Shown: piece after piece, positions 62,733 to 64,000 of the stretch
Layout of the letters: every line of letters begins with the position of its first letter
Position numbering within the stretch: the stretch's first letter is position 1
Origin: Chitinophagaceae bacterium
GTDB taxonomy: Bacteria; Bacteroidota; Bacteroidia; Chitinophagales; Chitinophagaceae
NCBI GenBank assembly: GCA_022841365.1
Contig: JALHRP010000005.1
Location: 30,003-94,002, forward strand
Length of the DNA: 64,000 nt
Reading direction: 5' to 3'
Notes under the pieces: generated by a model
Told to the model about the DNA's origin: nothing
The model's database searches: none
The model's input: only the letters and a program-made list of their open reading frames with translations
Made by a program: the position numbers and the translations under genes

Positions 62733-63429
62733 TAAGTTTCTTGAGCTTCTTAAAATCAAGATCCAGCACTTCATAATTCCTGTAATTCGGCCAGTAATAA
62801 TGCCACCATTCTGTTTCAAACAAATTGAAACCATATTTCAGCATTACTTCTTTCAACAGTTTTCTGTTTTGCAAAACGGTTGGACTTAATTGTGTAAATG
62901 AATGATGGGCAGTATCTGTAAAATGATCAAAACCGGTTCCCATATCTAACTCAGCACCTGTTTTCAAATCAATAATCGTTAAGTCAACAGCTAAACCACG
63001 GTTATGCCCGCTTCCTTTACTTGGGTTGGCAACATAACGTTCATCTTTTATCAGTTCCCAGAATTTTACAGTAACAGAGTAGGGGCGATAGGCATCAAAA
63101 ATTTTCAGTCCCAATCCTTTTTCATATAATTCGTATTGTACTTTTTGTAATGCTTTTGCAGCAGGTAAACGTAAAAAAGTAGTGTTTGTATTTGTGGGAT
63201 AAAACGGTTGCTGAACAAAATTATCTTTACCGGCGTAGCGGAGAGAATAGATAATGCCCGGCATCAATTGTTTTAATTCAATCATTTGTTTGGCACTGTC
63301 TTTTTTTACAGTAGTCCGGTAACTTTTTTCTGTTGCGATATATTGTACACCGTATTGACCGGTTTTAAACACTTGTGCACCAGCCCATACAGGGAAAAAT
63401 AAAAAAAAGAAAAGAAGTACTCTTGCCAT
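62725..63429 (-). CDS. D-alanyl-D-alanine dipeptidase (VanX/DdpX family)
   Basis: 234 residues from ATG 63429 (MARVLLFFFLFF signal peptide, GAQ). Zinc peptidase M15D: SGHNRGLAVDLTIID gives the His and Asp ligands and ETEWWHYYW gives the catalytic Glu and third ligand His. Hydrolyses D-Ala-D-Ala in the periplasm, probably for recycling of wall peptides rather than vancomycin resistance, as no vanH/vanA genes lie nearby. Divergent from the L,D-transpeptidase-like gene (86 bases). Confidence 0.92.
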   Translation of the reverse strand: MARVLLFFFLFFPVWAGAQVFKTGQYGVQYIATEKSYRTTVKKDSAKQMIELKQLMPGIIYSLRYAGKDNFVQQPFYPTNTNTTFLRLPAAKALQKVQYELYEKGLGLKIFDAYRPYSVTVKFWELIKDERYVANPSKGSGHNRGLAVDLTIIDLKTGAELDMGTGFDHFTDTAHHSFTQLSPTVLQNRKLLKEVMLKYGFNLFETEWWHYYWPNYRNYEVLDLDFKKLKKLTN

Positions 63430-63514
63430 ATGCAACCGATTTGTTACTTTAATTATCTGAAAGACGCCCATTGCTGCAACAAATCAGAAATGGTGCATTA
63501 AATGTAATCAATAC

Positions 63515-64000
63515 ATGAGACATCCATCGCCCCTCTCTCCTTCATTCATTGTTGTACTGTTGCTTTGCTGTTCATTACTGCAACAATGTGCAAACGCAGA
63601 AGGGGAAAACAAACAGGATCTTGTTGCTGAACCTGAACAGATGGATGCACGGGTAACAAAAAATATTGAGCAGTTGCTCAACAGAGCAGCATCCAAAAAA
63701 GGTGAGCTCGATGATACAACGCATTTATGGCTTACTTCAGCAGTGAATGATTTTTATAAAGAAACGAATTACAAAAATATCTGGAGCAGTAAAGAAAACT
63801 GGTTGCCGCTTGCTGATACATTATTACAATTTATTTCAACAGCAAGAAGATATGGATTGTTTCCGGATGATTATCACCGGCATGTATTGCAGACAGTTGC
63901 CGTTCGTTTTGCTGCAGATACTGCCTCCGTGGGCGACAGACAGGATGCTGCTCTGTGGGCCAAAGCCGATCTGTTACTGACGGATGCGTTTTTCAGAATT
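63515..64000 (+). CDS. L,D-transpeptidase (YcbB-like) scaffold lipoprotein, partial
   Basis: At least 162 residues, cut by the window edge. Signal peptide with lipobox-like LLQQC, then a helical scaffold region (LWLTSAVNDFYKETNYKNIWSSKENWLPLADTLLQF, ARRYGLFPDDYHRHVLQ) typical of the N-terminal part of YcbB-type L,D-transpeptidases; the YkuD domain would lie beyond 64000. Together with the adjacent D-Ala-D-Ala dipeptidase it suggests a peptidoglycan remodelling pair. Confidence 0.78.
   Translation, partial: MRHPSPLSPSFIVVLLLCCSLLQQCANAEGENKQDLVAEPEQMDARVTKNIEQLLNRAASKKGELDDTTHLWLTSAVNDFYKETNYKNIWSSKENWLPLADTLLQFISTARRYGLFPDDYHRHVLQTVAVRFAADTASVGDRQDAALWAKADLLLTDAFFRI

Noticed and set aside
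62725..63429. A vancomycin resistance cluster because of VanX and VanZ-like proteins
   Set aside because: The VanZ-like gene lies 56 kb away and no vanH, vanA or vanS/R genes are present; Bacteroidota are Gram-negative and VanX homologues there serve peptide recycling.

Overview
The window looks like a chromosomal segment of a Bacteroidota bacterium, most likely family Chitinophagaceae. Signs are Bacteroidota-type -7 boxes (TAnnTTTG) a few bases from start codons, two proteins with type IX secretion C-terminal sorting domains, a PUR-like DUF3276 protein, bacillithiol synthesis (BshC), AT-rich spacers and many dispersed hairpin repeats. The family assignment is inference; no rRNA, tRNA, CRISPR array, phage or classical IS transposase was seen.

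Layout. 0-6 kb: a small beta-barrel protein, rimO, and two ECF sigma/anti-sigma operons. 6-8 kb: a VanZ-like protein and a sterol-desaturase-family enzyme separated by three palindromes. 8-17 kb: an AraC regulator divergent from a trans-4-hydroxyproline catabolic operon (deaminase, alpha-ketoglutarate semialdehyde dehydrogenase, BNR propeller protein, 4-hydroxyproline 2-epimerase, FAD dehydrogenase, SMP-30-like propeller). 17-26.5 kb: bshC, then purK and purE separated by a membrane-fusion/RND/TolC efflux operon (tolC has a frameshift) and by a four-helix-bundle gene bounded by inverted repeats. 26.6-38 kb: HPPD, a YkuD protein, a glycine-rich T9SS protein, aspartate kinase, a TPR histidine kinase, dnaK and a TPR lipid-independent secreted protein. 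38-43.5 kb: a RelE-like toxin-antitoxin pair, a beta-barrel protein and a PAS/GAF kinase in a gene-poor, repeat-rich stretch. 43.5-52.6 kb: a GH30-like secreted hydrolase, tandem paralogous membrane proteins, a cupin, a CBS protein, an ABC exporter, DUF3276, a fused anti-sigma/trypsin-like protease with its ECF sigma factor, and a small lipoprotein. 52.9-62.4 kb: an aromatic amino-acid operon (pheA, aminotransferase, tyrA, GNAT, DAHP synthase/chorismate mutase, aroB, a 117-aa protein, aroA, aroC). 62.4-64 kb: DUF952, a VanX-type dipeptidase and the start of an L,D-transpeptidase-like lipoprotein.

The most unusual structure is in the aromatic operon. Short C-rich/G-rich hairpin repeats (CTCC...GGAG) occur about sixteen times in 9 kb, about ten of them in frame inside conserved enzymes (pheA, aminotransferase, tyrA, aroA, aroC). 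In aroC two such repeats in opposite orientation bound a 495-bp in-frame insert that encodes a complete DUF559 (Vsr-like) endonuclease domain, giving a 497-residue chorismate synthase with a nuclease in its middle. A second cassette of the same logic, a four-helix-bundle gene between inverted GTTTGTAGTTT repeats, sits exactly between tolC and purE. I read these as small selfish cassettes plus their non-autonomous hairpin derivatives; the sequence shows the structures, but mobility is inference.
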